Positions 8,578 through 17,529 of a stretch of DNA of 64,000 nucleotides are shown piece by piece. Origin of the DNA: Cupriavidus sp. AU9028. Its GTDB lineage: Bacteria > Pseudomonadota > Gammaproteobacteria > Burkholderiales > Burkholderiaceae. The translations under genes were made by a program, and so were the position numbers. The DNA lies in NCBI RefSeq assembly GCF_019795295.1, contig NZ_JAIMCG010000006.1, forward strand, positions 124,001-188,000. Reading direction: 5' to 3'. The notes beneath the pieces are model-generated. The model saw nothing but the letters and a program-made list of their open reading frames with translations, did not search any database and was not told where the DNA came from. Every line of letters starts with the position of its first letter. The first letter of the stretch is position 1.

Positions 8578-11500
8578 CGATCCGTGCCGCCGCGCAGATG
8601 GCGGCGGCGCAGCCACAGCACCAGCGCCGCCAGGGCGAGCGCGAAACCGACGAACGTGGCGGCAGCGGCAGCGCCGGGGCGCGGGGATGAAGCGCCGTCG
8701 CCCTTCTGCGGAGACGACCGCGGGCTGCTGGCCGGTGTTTCCCGCGATGGGGGCGCGGCGGGCGCACTGTCGGCATTGCGCAGCACCAGGCCCTTCTCCG
8801 ACGCGATCGGCGCGCCGTCGTTCGCACGCTGCAGGGCGTCGCCATAGCCGTCGCGCAGGGGGCCTTCCAGCCGTTCCGCGATATAGCGGCGCAGCGCCCG
8901 GTTGTCGTTGACGAACTCGGTGCCGCTTGCACCGTGCCGCGCAACCAGCTCGGCATGGAGCCGCGCAATGTCGCGCAACCGGTCGGCGCCTGGCTGCCAG
9001 TACCCCTTGCGGGCGGTCTCCAGCATGACCGCCGTCATCTCCTGCAGTGCGAAGGGATTGGTCCGCTCGAAGAATGCACGCACGCCAAGATTGTGCGTGT
9101 CGCGGACATAGGTGTCGTCCAGCGCGTCCCACAGCTGCGGCGCAATCGCGTCAGGCTTCATCACGTTCCAGCCGAACAGGTTGCGGAAGGTCTCCGCGAA
9201 GCGCTCGGCCGACGAGGCGCCACCCGGGGTCATCGCGCGGATGTACTCGTCATTGAGCAGGGTGGCGCGTGTCTCCACGGCGATGGCCTGCCCGGCTTCG
9301 CGCACCGTCGGCCGCGAGGCGTTGCGGTAGTCGCTGAAATACGCGGCAGGGTCCTGCCCCGTGACTTCCCGCACGGCTAGGTTCAGTCCGCCCATGAACT
9401 CGTAGACATGATCGAGCGAGGCAGGACCCCAGGTGTTCGATTCGAGTGGCTGCACCACCATGTCGGTGCCGGCCAGCGCGGCCTCGAAAGCGCCGGGCTC
9501 GAAGGCACCCCACAGGTCGCCCTCGCCGAAGGCCGCGCCCATGTTGTGCAGGTAGGTGCGGGCGACCTCGGCGCGGTCTTGCCAGCGGTCGCCCGCTTCG
9601 ACCATTCCCATGATGCCACTGCCGTAGTTGCCGTTGACGCCGCCGAACACCCGCACGGCGGCGTAACGCCGCGCCTGCGCGGGCGCCGCGCCACGCTCCT
9701 TGAGCTGGCGCTCCACCGCCTGCACGCTGGCGGCCACGGCGTTGTCGCTCTCGCGGGCCTGGGCCGCCATCGACACGGCCTGGTTGATCAGGGAGAGGCG
9801 GGAGGCAGCCAGATCGCGCAGCTGTCCGGAGGTCTGCACCACCACGTCGATGCGCGGTCGCCCCAGCTGCTCGCGGGGAATCAGGCGCAGGCCCGTGACG
9901 CGTCCGAACGGATCGCGCGTCGGCGAGACGCCGAGCAGATACAGGACCTGCGCGATGCCGGCCCCCTCGGTGTGGATGAAATCGCCGGCCCACAGCGTCA
10001 CCGCCACCTTGTCGGGCCACTGTCCGCCATGCGCGGCGCGATGCTGGGCGAGCAACTGGTCAACCAGGCGCACGCCCACCGTCCAGGCCTGCTCGGAAGG
10101 TGTCTTCTCCGCATCGATGGAGAACAGATTGTTGCCGGTCGGCACAGCCGCAGCGTTGATCACGGGGTCGCCGCCGGTCGACGGCAGGGTGAAGCCACCG
10201 GCCAGCGCATTTTCAAGCGCGGCCAGTTCGCGTGCGGGACTCTCGGCCAGCCGGGTGCGGTGGCCCGGAATGGCGTGCAGCGTCTCGTGCAGTGTGAGCA
10301 CGACGCGGTGCGTGTCAGCCTCCTTGCCTTCCCGTGCGGGGGTGTCTCCCGCACCGTCTTCGGCAGACACTGGCCTCGGACGCCCGCCGCTGCGCCCGGA
10401 TGCCTCACGCTGTTGTGCCGCTCGCCATTCCCGCGCGCGCAGCAGCTGGTCGGACGAGACGACGCCCGCCAGTACCTGCGCGGCGGGCATGCCGCGCTCC
10501 AGCTGCGCAATCAGCGCCTGCGCGCGCGGCCGGTAGGTGGCGTTGACCCATTCCGCCTGTTCCAGCCGCTCGCGCGGCACGGTGCCACGCACGGCATCCA
10601 GCTGCGCGAGCGCCTGCACCAGCGCGTCCAGTCCCATCAGCCCGGCCGTGCTGCCAAGGCCTCGTGGCGTGTAGGACTTGCCCAGGGTGTACAGGCCTTC
10701 GGTAACGCGTGCGTCGCGAACCGCCTCCATATGGTCGGCCAGCTGCTCCAGCTGCGCGTCGCTCCACCGCGCATCGGCGGGCAGGCGCAGATCGCGATGC
10801 AAGTTCAGCGCGATGGCCTGCCGCTGGATGTCACGGGCATACTCGGCCTTTAGCGGAGGGCTCTGCGCCGCGCTCCAGACCTGTACCCGATCGTTGAGCA
10901 CCGCATAGGCCGGTTGTACCCCGCCCTCGCGCAGCGGCGGCGTCAGGTGCGAAACGATGGTGGCGTAGCCGCGCCGCTTGGCGATCATCGCCTCGCCGAC
11001 GTTGCCCACCGTGTAGAGGTATACGTGCGGCAGGCCGCCGATCAGCGCATCGGACCAGTCGAGCTCGGTCAGCGCGACCTGCTTGTGCGGCGTGAACTCC
11101 AGGCTGCCGTGCGTGCCGAAGTGCATCACGGCGTCGGCGCCGAACTCTTCCCGCGTCCACAGGTAGGAGGCAAGGTAAGGCCAGGGGGGCGCCTCGTCGG
11201 TGCCGTGCACCAGTTTGAAGGTGTCTTCGCCCACGGCAGGCAACGGTTGCGGCAGCAGCACGATGTTGCCCAGCGGCACGCGCGCGACCGCGACCTCGCC
11301 GTTGGCGCTCAGATAGCTGCCCGGCGCGGCGCCATACCGCTGCGACACCTGATCGCACAGCGCCTGGGCGATGACCTTGCCGCACCAGCCTTGCAACGTC
11401 GCAGCGGGGACCCGGGCCGGATCGGCATCGCGCAGGAATGCGGCGAAGTCCCCCTTGGCGTAAGGACCGATGTTTGGGCCGCGCCGCTGCAGCAGCGCGG

Positions 11501-12764
11501 CAAACTCGTCAAGCGTCGGCGGCAGGCTCTGCACGCGATAGCCGGCGGCCTGCAGGCGTTGCAGCAGCGCATACAGCGAGGGCACGACCTCCAGGTCGCC
11601 GGCCGTCAGGGCGCTTTGACCCGGGCCCTTGTAGTAGTAGATCGCCAGTTTCTTGTCGGCATTGGCTTTGGCCTTCAGCGCGACGGTGCGTTGGACCAGA
11701 TCGGCGAACCGGTCCAGCTGTCGTGGCAAGGCGCGAAACACACGCAGACCGTCTTCGTTGCGGAACTGCGCGGCAATCGCCATCGGGGCGACAGCGCCAT
11801 CGACTTCCGGCAAGGACACCGACATGGTCAGCAGGCCGCCGTCGAAACTGCGCTGGTCGGCCCGCCAGGCGTCGGCCTCTTCGAACACGGTGAGCGGCGC
11901 GAACAGCGGGATGTTACGCGACGCGAGCCATTGCCGGGCATCGTCGCCCTGCCCCGCCGCGAGGCGCCCATGGGGCATGTAGACGACCGCAGCCGGATCG
12001 GCTGCCTGCAGCAAGGCCAGCCGCTTGCGCATGGCGGCGATGGGCACGACGTCGAAGCCGCGCGCCTCGAAGGCTCGGATGACCGCATCGACGTGATCGC
12101 GGTTGGCATTGAAGGGCCCCGGCACGCTGGTCAACAAGGCCAGGCGCGGGCGGCCCGGCTTCCAGCCAGGCCGCTGACGGAGCCACGCTTCGAAGGCCGC
12201 AAAGTCGGTGAACAGGGCTTCGTCATCCAGGTGGAAGAAGACATCCTGCGGAACCGGCTGTGGCGGGCCGCTGGCGCCAGCGAACAGAACCTTGCCGTCG
12301 AGCGCGCGCCGCGCATGCCCAATGAGCCGTGCATAGTTGACCGAACCGCCGCCGCGCAGGTACGCGGCCACCGCTTCCCGGTCGGCGCCCTGGAGCGTGG
12401 TCAGTCCGTCGTGACCGGGGTTGGTCGCGCCATCGACGTAGACCGGCGTGCCGGCGCGGCCGGCGTCGCGCAATTGCGCTTGCGCCTCCTCATCCAGTTT
12501 CAGCCCGCGGCCGAAGACGAGCACCAGATCGTATCGGGGCGCCCGGCCAAGGCGCTCCTGCGCCAGCGGCTCGACCCGCACGAAGGCACCGCCGGCCGCC
12601 TTGACGATCCTGGCAACCTGGAATTCGGGATAGTTGACCAGCGCGATGCGGGTCGGCGCCAGCCACGCAGTCCACACCAGCCACGACAGCGCCGCCACAC
12701 CAGCGGCCACCAGGACGATAACCGTCCGCTTGCCCGGTATCCCCGGCATTCCCACCTTCCCCAT
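8574..12764 (-). CDS. Membrane-anchored CobN/Mg-chelatase-type protein (HmuS-like)
   Basis: This is a protein of about 1396 residues in the CobN/BchH superfamily of large metal-tetrapyrrole chelatase subunits. Family motifs are HFGTHGSLEFTPHKQVALTE in the middle, VPTGNNLFSIDAEKTPSEQA, HTEGAGIAQVLYLLGV, and NYGSGIMGMVEAGDRW toward the C-terminus. Unlike cobalamin CobN it has a membrane helix at each end: one near residues 13-35 after a basic N-terminus, and one near 1368-1388 before an RRRHLRGG tail. By the positive-inside rule the catalytic body should face the periplasm. No CobS/CobT partner or cobalamin gene is nearby; a TonB receptor, ExbB-like channel and DUF2149 are instead. That set matches hmuRSTUV. 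It may remove or insert metal in an imported tetrapyrrole. The ATG at 12764 was chosen; a TTG at 12770 is better spaced from GGGGAG and is possible. Confidence 0.88.
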   Translation of the reverse strand: MGKVGMPGIPGKRTVIVLVAAGVAALSWLVWTAWLAPTRIALVNYPEFQVARIVKAAGGAFVRVEPLAQERLGRAPRYDLVLVFGRGLKLDEEAQAQLRDAGRAGTPVYVDGATNPGHDGLTTLQGADREAVAAYLRGGGSVNYARLIGHARRALDGKVLFAGASGPPQPVPQDVFFHLDDEALFTDFAAFEAWLRQRPGWKPGRPRLALLTSVPGPFNANRDHVDAVIRAFEARGFDVVPIAAMRKRLALLQAADPAAVVYMPHGRLAAGQGDDARQWLASRNIPLFAPLTVFEEADAWRADQRSFDGGLLTMSVSLPEVDGAVAPMAIAAQFRNEDGLRVFRALPRQLDRFADLVQRTVALKAKANADKKLAIYYYKGPGQSALTAGDLEVVPSLYALLQRLQAAGYRVQSLPPTLDEFAALLQRRGPNIGPYAKGDFAAFLRDADPARVPAATLQGWCGKVIAQALCDQVSQRYGAAPGSYLSANGEVAVARVPLGNIVLLPQPLPAVGEDTFKLVHGTDEAPPWPYLASYLWTREEFGADAVMHFGTHGSLEFTPHKQVALTELDWSDALIGGLPHVYLYTVGNVGEAMIAKRRGYATIVSHLTPPLREGGVQPAYAVLNDRVQVWSAAQSPPLKAEYARDIQRQAIALNLHRDLRLPADARWSDAQLEQLADHMEAVRDARVTEGLYTLGKSYTPRGLGSTAGLMGLDALVQALAQLDAVRGTVPRERLEQAEWVNATYRPRAQALIAQLERGMPAAQVLAGVVSSDQLLRAREWRAAQQREASGRSGGRPRPVSAEDGAGDTPAREGKEADTHRVVLTLHETLHAIPGHRTRLAESPARELAALENALAGGFTLPSTGGDPVINAAAVPTGNNLFSIDAEKTPSEQAWTVGVRLVDQLLAQHRAAHGGQWPDKVAVTLWAGDFIHTEGAGIAQVLYLLGVSPTRDPFGRVTGLRLIPREQLGRPRIDVVVQTSGQLRDLAASRLSLINQAVSMAAQARESDNAVAASVQAVERQLKERGAAPAQARRYAAVRVFGGVNGNYGSGIMGMVEAGDRWQDRAEVARTYLHNMGAAFGEGDLWGAFEPGAFEAALAGTDMVVQPLESNTWGPASLDHVYEFMGGLNLAVREVTGQDPAAYFSDYRNASRPTVREAGQAIAVETRATLLNDEYIRAMTPGGASSAERFAETFRNLFGWNVMKPDAIAPQLWDALDDTYVRDTHNLGVRAFFERTNPFALQEMTAVMLETARKGYWQPGADRLRDIARLHAELVARHGASGTEFVNDNRALRRYIAERLEGPLRDGYGDALQRANDGAPIASEKGLVLRNADSAPAAPPSRETPASSPRSSPQKGDGASSPRPGAAAAATFVGFALALAALVLWLRRRHLRGGTDR

Positions 12765-12797
12765 CGCCAATCGACTGCTCCCCGTCCTTTTTCGAAT

Positions 12798-12848
12798 GTA
12801 ATGTTATATCATCCCGACTCTTTTCGGAATGTAACAACATAACATCGG
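12798..12848. promoter_or_regulatory. Divergent promoter with two Zur-box-like palindromes
   Basis: The 92-bp gap between the divergent chelatase and receptor genes is AT-rich and holds two similar elements. Box 2 (12826-12848) has the core AATGTAACAACATAACAT and matches about 15 of 22 positions of the Zur consensus GAAATGTTATA-N-TATAACATTTC as I know it. Box 1 (12798-12820) has a 10-of-11 left half, GTAATGTTATA, and a poor right half. Box 1 also contains -10-like hexamers for both strands (GTTATA read on minus as TATAAC, and TATATC on plus). Box 2 lies between a likely start site and the receptor ribosome site. A Zur-type gene sits just beyond the receptor. Zinc-dependent repression is inferred. 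Confidence 0.65.
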
Positions 12849-12856
12849 GAGAAATC

Positions 12857-15136
12857 ATGGCGCGATCGATACGGCTGCGTGCCACAGCCATCGGGGCATT
12901 TGCCGCCACGGTGGGCGGCCCGTGCCTGGCGCAGTCTGCGCACGGGGCGGACCCGGCGGGCGCCAGCACGAGTAGCGAGCTGCCTGCAGTCGTGGTCAGC
13001 GCGGCACGCCGCCCGGCGTCGGCCCTGACAACGCCCGCTACGGTGTCCGTCATCGAGCGCAGCCAGATGCAGGAGACCGTGGCGTCGGACTTTCGGGAGC
13101 TGTTCCGCTACGAGCCGGGTATCGCGGTCAAGCGCGAGCCGCGGGGTCGCGGCGGAGAAGCCGGCATCGAGGTGCGCGGCATCGGCGGGCAGCGGCTGGC
13201 AATGTTTGTCGATGGCGTGCGCCTGCCAGGCGGTCACGCCGCTGCCGGCGCCAATCTCGGGCAGCTGAAGCTGGACCCGCTTGCCTTGAGCCGCGTCGAG
13301 GTGTTGCGCGGGCCCGCATCCAGCCTCTACGGTAGCGACGCCCTGGCCGGCGTCGTGCTGTTTCGCACGCTGTCACCGGACGACTTTCTCGACGCGGATA
13401 CGTCCCTGGGCGGCTCGGCTTCGCTCGGCTATGACGGGGCCGACAACGGTCGCTGGGCCAACGCGAATGTCGCATTCCGCGCGGGCGCAACCCGCAACCT
13501 GATCGGGGTGACGGCGCGCAATGGCCATGAGCTGGAGAACCATGACGACAGCGCGCTGCATCCGAACCCGCAGGACACGCAACAGCGCAATCTGCTGGTC
13601 AAGTCGGTGCTGGATATCGGCGCGGCGCACACGGTGACGCTGACGGGCGAGCACTACGAGCAGTCGATCAGCACGGACCAGCGCTCGCTGCTTGGCCCCA
13701 TCGCCGGCGGGTCCCGCATCAACGGCAGCCGCGCCGATGACGACAGCGTACGGGACCGGCTCGGACTGGCTTACCGCTACGCGCCCTCGGGTGCATGGTT
13801 CGACCGGTTCTCGGTCCAGGCCGATTATCAGCGCAGCACGAGCAAGGAGCGAACCTGGGAGAATCGCAAGCCGCCAGGCGCGTCCCCCGTCCTGCTGCGC
13901 GACAGTCTGCTGTCGTACCGCGAGCCGCAATGGTCCGGCAGCGCACAGCTGGACGGCAGCCTCCGGACTGGCAGCCTGACGCACCGCTGGATCACCGGCC
14001 TCGATGTCGTGTCGAAGTCCGTCAGCGTCTACAACGACGGGCTGCAGCGCACGGCCAGCGGCGGCGCCAGCAATGTCATTGACGGCGAGGTCTATCCGCG
14101 CAGGATCGCGCCGGATACCGATGTGCGCAATATCGGCGTGTTCGTGCAGGACGAGATCGCCTTCGGTGATGGCCGCCTGCGCATTACGCCGGGACTGCGC
14201 TACGACTACTTCAAGCTGTCTCCCAATCCCGACCCGCTGTTCGCCAACGCCAATGTGGCCGGCAGCACGCCAGTGGCGCTGTCCGAGGGCGCCTGGACCC
14301 CGCGGCTTGGCGTCACCTGGGAATGGCGTCCGCGTCAGGTGCTGTTCGCCAACTACGTCACCGGCTTCCGGATGCCCACCTACGATCAGCTGAACCGGAT
14401 CGGTCAAGTGCCAGTGGCGACCTTCATCCACGACTTCATCCCCGCGCCGAACCTGAAGCCGGAGAAGAGCCGCGGCATCGAGGTCGGCATGCGCGGTGCG
14501 ACCAGCGCCGGCTCCTATGCACTATCGGCGTTCTACAACCGCTACACCGACTTCATCAGCACGGAGATGATCGCCTTCATTCCGCCGGGCGCGAGCGGCG
14601 GGCCGCGCGGGATCCGGCGGTTCCAGTCCCGCAATATCGGCGAGGTGGAGATCTACGGCATCGAAGCGCAAGGCCAGCTGCTGCTGAACAACTGGATCGA
14701 CGCGACCGATCGCTGGCGCCTGTTCGGCGCGCTGCAATGGTCCATGGGCAACGACAAGAGCAATGACCAGCCGCTGAATACCATCCAGCCGGCGCGACTG
14801 GCGACGGGGCTGCGGTGGGACAAGCAGGGCGGACAGTTTGGCGGCCAGTTGATCGGCAACTTCGTCGCCGCGAAGACCCGCGTCAATCAGCTGCTGGCGC
14901 AGACCGGGCCCACCGCGCCGGTACCGCTGACGACCTCGAGTTACGCCACCATGGACTTGACGGCGTACTGGCGCATCGGCAAGCAGGCCACGCTCAATCT
15001 TGCCGTCTACAACGTGCTGGATCGCGAGTATTACGACTGGGCGAGCGTGAGCCAGTTGTCGGGCAACGACGCGCGGCTGTCCGCCTACACCGCGCCGGGG
15101 CGGACCGTGGCGGTCAGCATGCGAATGGACTTCTGA
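12857..15136 (+). CDS. TonB-dependent receptor, heme/hemoglobin-receptor type
   Basis: This is a 759-residue outer-membrane receptor. A signal peptide (about 1-31) is followed by a TonB-box-like strand LPAVVVSAA, a plug domain with EVLRGPASSLYGSDALAGVV, and a 22-strand-type barrel ending in an aromatic residue (VSMRMDF). In the extracellular part, a FRMP box (504-507) and an APNL box (530s) flank His525 in FIHDF. This is the arrangement of the FRAP/NPNL boxes and heme-binding His in heme receptors. It is divergent from the chelatase operon across a promoter with Zur-box-like sites, and GGGAGAAATC supplies the ribosome site. It probably imports a metal-tetrapyrrole or another metal chelate, energised by a TonB system or the adjacent ExbB/DUF2149 pair. 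The exact ligand is open. Confidence 0.88.
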   Translation: MARSIRLRATAIGAFAATVGGPCLAQSAHGADPAGASTSSELPAVVVSAARRPASALTTPATVSVIERSQMQETVASDFRELFRYEPGIAVKREPRGRGGEAGIEVRGIGGQRLAMFVDGVRLPGGHAAAGANLGQLKLDPLALSRVEVLRGPASSLYGSDALAGVVLFRTLSPDDFLDADTSLGGSASLGYDGADNGRWANANVAFRAGATRNLIGVTARNGHELENHDDSALHPNPQDTQQRNLLVKSVLDIGAAHTVTLTGEHYEQSISTDQRSLLGPIAGGSRINGSRADDDSVRDRLGLAYRYAPSGAWFDRFSVQADYQRSTSKERTWENRKPPGASPVLLRDSLLSYREPQWSGSAQLDGSLRTGSLTHRWITGLDVVSKSVSVYNDGLQRTASGGASNVIDGEVYPRRIAPDTDVRNIGVFVQDEIAFGDGRLRITPGLRYDYFKLSPNPDPLFANANVAGSTPVALSEGAWTPRLGVTWEWRPRQVLFANYVTGFRMPTYDQLNRIGQVPVATFIHDFIPAPNLKPEKSRGIEVGMRGATSAGSYALSAFYNRYTDFISTEMIAFIPPGASGGPRGIRRFQSRNIGEVEIYGIEAQGQLLLNNWIDATDRWRLFGALQWSMGNDKSNDQPLNTIQPARLATGLRWDKQGGQFGGQLIGNFVAAKTRVNQLLAQTGPTAPVPLTTSSYATMDLTAYWRIGKQATLNLAVYNVLDREYYDWASVSQLSGNDARLSAYTAPGRTVAVSMRMDF

Positions 15137-15159
15137 GGAGAACTGCCGCGCGCCAGACC

Positions 15160-15558
15160 CTATGCGGCACTGCAATTGCCGCAGGTACCGTGCATCTCGA
15201 TGGCGGCCGAGTGCATCCTGAAGGCGTGGTCCTTGCCCCATCCTTTCAGGCGCCGCTCGATGGCCGCATCGGAAAACTCGTCGACGCGCCCGCAGTTGTC
15301 GCAGATGGCGAAGACCACGGTCTCGAGCTTGTGCTCGTGGGGATGGGCGCAGGCGACGAAGGAATTCAGGCTCTCCACGCGGTGGACAAGCCCGTACTCC
15401 ATCAGCTTTTCCAGCGCCCGATAGACCTGCAGCGGCGCACGCAGCCCCTGCTCGCGCAGTTGGTCCAGCAGGCTGTAGGCGCTGGCAGGCGCCTCCGCTC
15501 GCGACAGGGCATCCAGCACCAGCGTCTGGTGCCTGGTCAGTTCCGGCGTATCAGTCAT
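15160..15558 (-). CDS. zur: Fur-family regulator, Zur type
   Basis: This is a 132-residue winged-helix metalloregulator. The segment SAYSLLDQLREQGLRAPLQV, then YRALEKLMEYGLVHRVES, closely resembles E. coli Zur (AYDLLDLLREAE..., VHKVESTNSYVLC) more than Fur. The structural zinc site is formed by CDNCGRV and HGTCGNC. Sensor ligands are probably in AHPHEHKLE. The start at 15558 is preceded by GGAGCAACAAC; a much longer open frame upstream is not coding. It is convergent with the TonB receptor (24 bp between stops), and Zur-box-like sites lie in the receptor promoter. This points to zinc-limited control of the locus. Assignment to Zur rather than Fur or PerR rests on sequence pattern. Confidence 0.8.
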   Translation of the reverse strand: MTDTPELTRHQTLVLDALSRAEAPASAYSLLDQLREQGLRAPLQVYRALEKLMEYGLVHRVESLNSFVACAHPHEHKLETVVFAICDNCGRVDEFSDAAIERRLKGWGKDHAFRMHSAAIEMHGTCGNCSAA

Positions 15559-15621
15559 GTTGTTGCTCCGCCGTAAGTGCGACAGATGGCGGCCTCGGGT
15601 CGAAGAATGTAGCACGGTTGA

Positions 15622-15792
15622 CCGGTATTGGTTCCGGACGATGTCTCGCTGGAAGACTGCTTCCTCGGGGGCAAGCCTGCCGCGGAAGGTCCGAGCCCGC
15701 AGGAGAAGGCCTTCGCGGAAGCGGCCGCCCTGTCTAAGACCCTGCGACAGTCGCCGGACGACGACACGCTGCTGGCGGCCGCCACCCCGTAG
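15622..15792 (+). pseudogene. Possible remnant of an unidentified gene
   Basis: A 56-codon open stretch without a start codon follows an in-frame TGA at 15619 and ends at TAG 15790-15792. It reads like a natural protein end: PDDVSLEDCFLGGKPAAEG, then a helical EKAFAEAAALSKTLRQSPDDD. Its coding-like composition on the plus strand, upstream of zur and next to other broken genes, suggests the 3' remnant of a lost gene. I do not recognise the family. It could also be chance in GC-rich DNA. Confidence 0.3.
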
Positions 15793-15827
15793 CCACTGCG
15801 GAGCTTCGTGTTGGGGAGAATTCGGGC

Positions 15828-16013
15828 TCACGTTGCCGCCTTCCACCCGTCCATCACCACCACCCGGAGCAAGCCCGCATTGACCATCTCCAGCACATCC
15901 TCGTCTTCCAGGGCGTCGGGCAACAGCGCCAGCGGCGAATCGATCCGCACCTGCGGCCGGCCGCCATGGCGATCCGGCCGCAGAGCCACCGAGTCCTCCC
16001 GTTCGAACTCAGC
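15828..16013 (-). pseudogene. Fragment of a MltF-like lytic transglycosylase
   Basis: An uninterrupted 61-codon minus-strand stretch without a start reads EFEREDSVALRPD, then PLALLPDALEDEDVLEMVNA and GLLRVVVMDGWKA. This resembles the region between the solute-binding-like domain and the transglycosylase domain of MltF-type membrane-bound lytic transglycosylases (MVNAGLLPLTVVDDHKA pattern). A TGA lies just upstream (16014-16016) and the frame stops at 15828. The full protein would be over 450 residues, so this is a relic. It lies beside three other broken coding segments. Confidence 0.5.
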
Positions 16014-16027
16014 TCATGTCCGCGCGG

Positions 16028-17529
16028 TTACGGCAGCGTGGACAGCGTCCCATCCGCGTTGCGGCGGTATTTCGCGAACATCTCGGTCCACATCAGCTCG
16101 GCCTGGCCGCCGGGATGCCAGAAGTGCGGCACAAAGTCGGTGACCTGCCAGGCGTAGTCGGCCTTTGCGCCCGTGAAGTACTTCACATGCCGGCGGTCCT
16201 CCGGTCCGTAGGTGGCGGTCCGGGTGGGCACCGCTTCTTCTTCCGAGGCCGCATCGGCATGTCCGTTGACCACGACTCGCCAGAAGCGGCGGGCTGCTTC
16301 CTGGCCCGCGGCTCCATTGGGGAAGGTGTTGTCCGCCTCGGTGCCGCCGCGGCACTGCCATACGGGGATCGGGACGTCCGTCCTGATCTGGGGGTAGTTC
16401 CGGTAGTTGTTGTACACCGCCGCCGAGAAGGAGCCGGAATAGCAAGGCGCCGCGCCAGCGAAGATCTGCGGATACTCGACGATCAACCGGTTGGTGAACA
16501 TGGCTCCCGCGGAGACGCCGGAAGCGAAGATCCTCGTGGTGTCGACCTTGTATTCGCGCTTCAGCTGGTCGATCAATTCCAGGATGTACTGCACGTCATA
16601 GTTCACCTTGGCCGTGTTCTCTGTCAGTTCGGACGAGAAGACCGCATTGAGCCCTTGCGGAAAGACCGCGATGAAGCCGTTCTTCTCGGCCGCCGCAATG
16701 AAGTCGGTGTTGATGGCCTGCCACCATGCCGACCCGCGGATACCGTGGAAGTTGAACACCAGCGGAAGTCCGTTGCCGGCCGCCGCCAGGGCCTCGTAGT
16801 TGCTGGGCAGGTAGGTCAGATAGCGGCGCTCGCCGCCCGCTGCGTCGGAGAAGGCGCGGGTGACTTCCTTCAGGCCCAGCTCCTCCTCGGTCTTGAAGGC
16901 GACCAGGGTCCCATTCACGCGGTCGTCATTCTTGAAGCGGATGACCTTGCTGAACATGTTGGACCACAGATATTCGCTCAACGCCTTGCCGGACAAGGCG
17001 GGTTCCTTCGCCGTCGATACCCGGACTTCCTGGAAGGGGTTGTCGGCGTTGCGGTGGACCGTGGTATAGAAGAACCCGTCGCCGGCCGGCACCGCCGCGG
17101 CGTCGACCTTGTTCATCTGCTTCCAGTAGTCGACCTGCTGATTCAGCGTGGTGCCGGGCCTGGTTGTGATTTGCCAGACGGACATCGCGGTCGGCGGCAG
17201 CGAGCGGCCGTATGGCGTGGCCTCGGACCGTTGCACTGCGCCGGGCGTGGCCGGGAACCGATACTCGGTCTTGGGCAGCGCAAAGATCGCCGGCTCGGCG
17301 ACACCGTCGATCGCCGCCACGGCACTGATCGGCGCCAGGTAGCCGATCACCGGCCCCATCATGGCGAGCTGGTTCGCCATCGACGCGCCTTTGCCGAAGC
17401 CGGTCGGATAGATGGCGTTGGTATCGGAGATATTGAACCGCGCGCGGATGTCGCTCCACGCGGCGTGGACATAGGCCAGCTCATCCGGACCTGAGGCCGC
17501 GGCGGCGGTATTCCAGTTGCCGTTGACGG
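16028..17529 (-). pseudogene. PHB-depolymerase-like alpha/beta hydrolase, 5' end missing
   Basis: About 500 codons are open, but the only usable start, ATG at 17380, falls inside a conserved-looking segment (YPTGFGKGASMANQLAMMG). The coding pattern clearly continues upstream through NGNWNTAAAASG and WSDIRARFNISDTNAIYP to about 17520, with no ATG, GTG or TTG before it runs into prpF sequence. The C-terminal half holds a complete hydrolase core: VFNFHGIRGSAWW for the oxyanion site, FASGVSAGAMFTNRL for the nucleophile elbow, and VTDFVPHFWHPGG near the catalytic His. The N-terminal half looks like a degenerate second hydrolase-like domain whose elbow (GFGKGAS) lacks the normal G-x-S-x-G. The signal peptide and N-terminus appear to have been lost at the junction with the prpF fragment. 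Confidence 0.7.

Noticed and set aside
8574-12764. Cobalamin-biosynthesis cobaltochelatase CobN
   Set aside because: No cobS, cobT or other cobalamin genes adjoin, and the protein has terminal membrane helices and metal-uptake neighbours, so the HmuS-type reading fits better.
10914-12842. Plus-strand open frame of 642 codons opposite the chelatase gene
   Set aside because: Arg/Gln/His-rich shadow without family motifs; the minus strand encodes a recognisable CobN-type protein.
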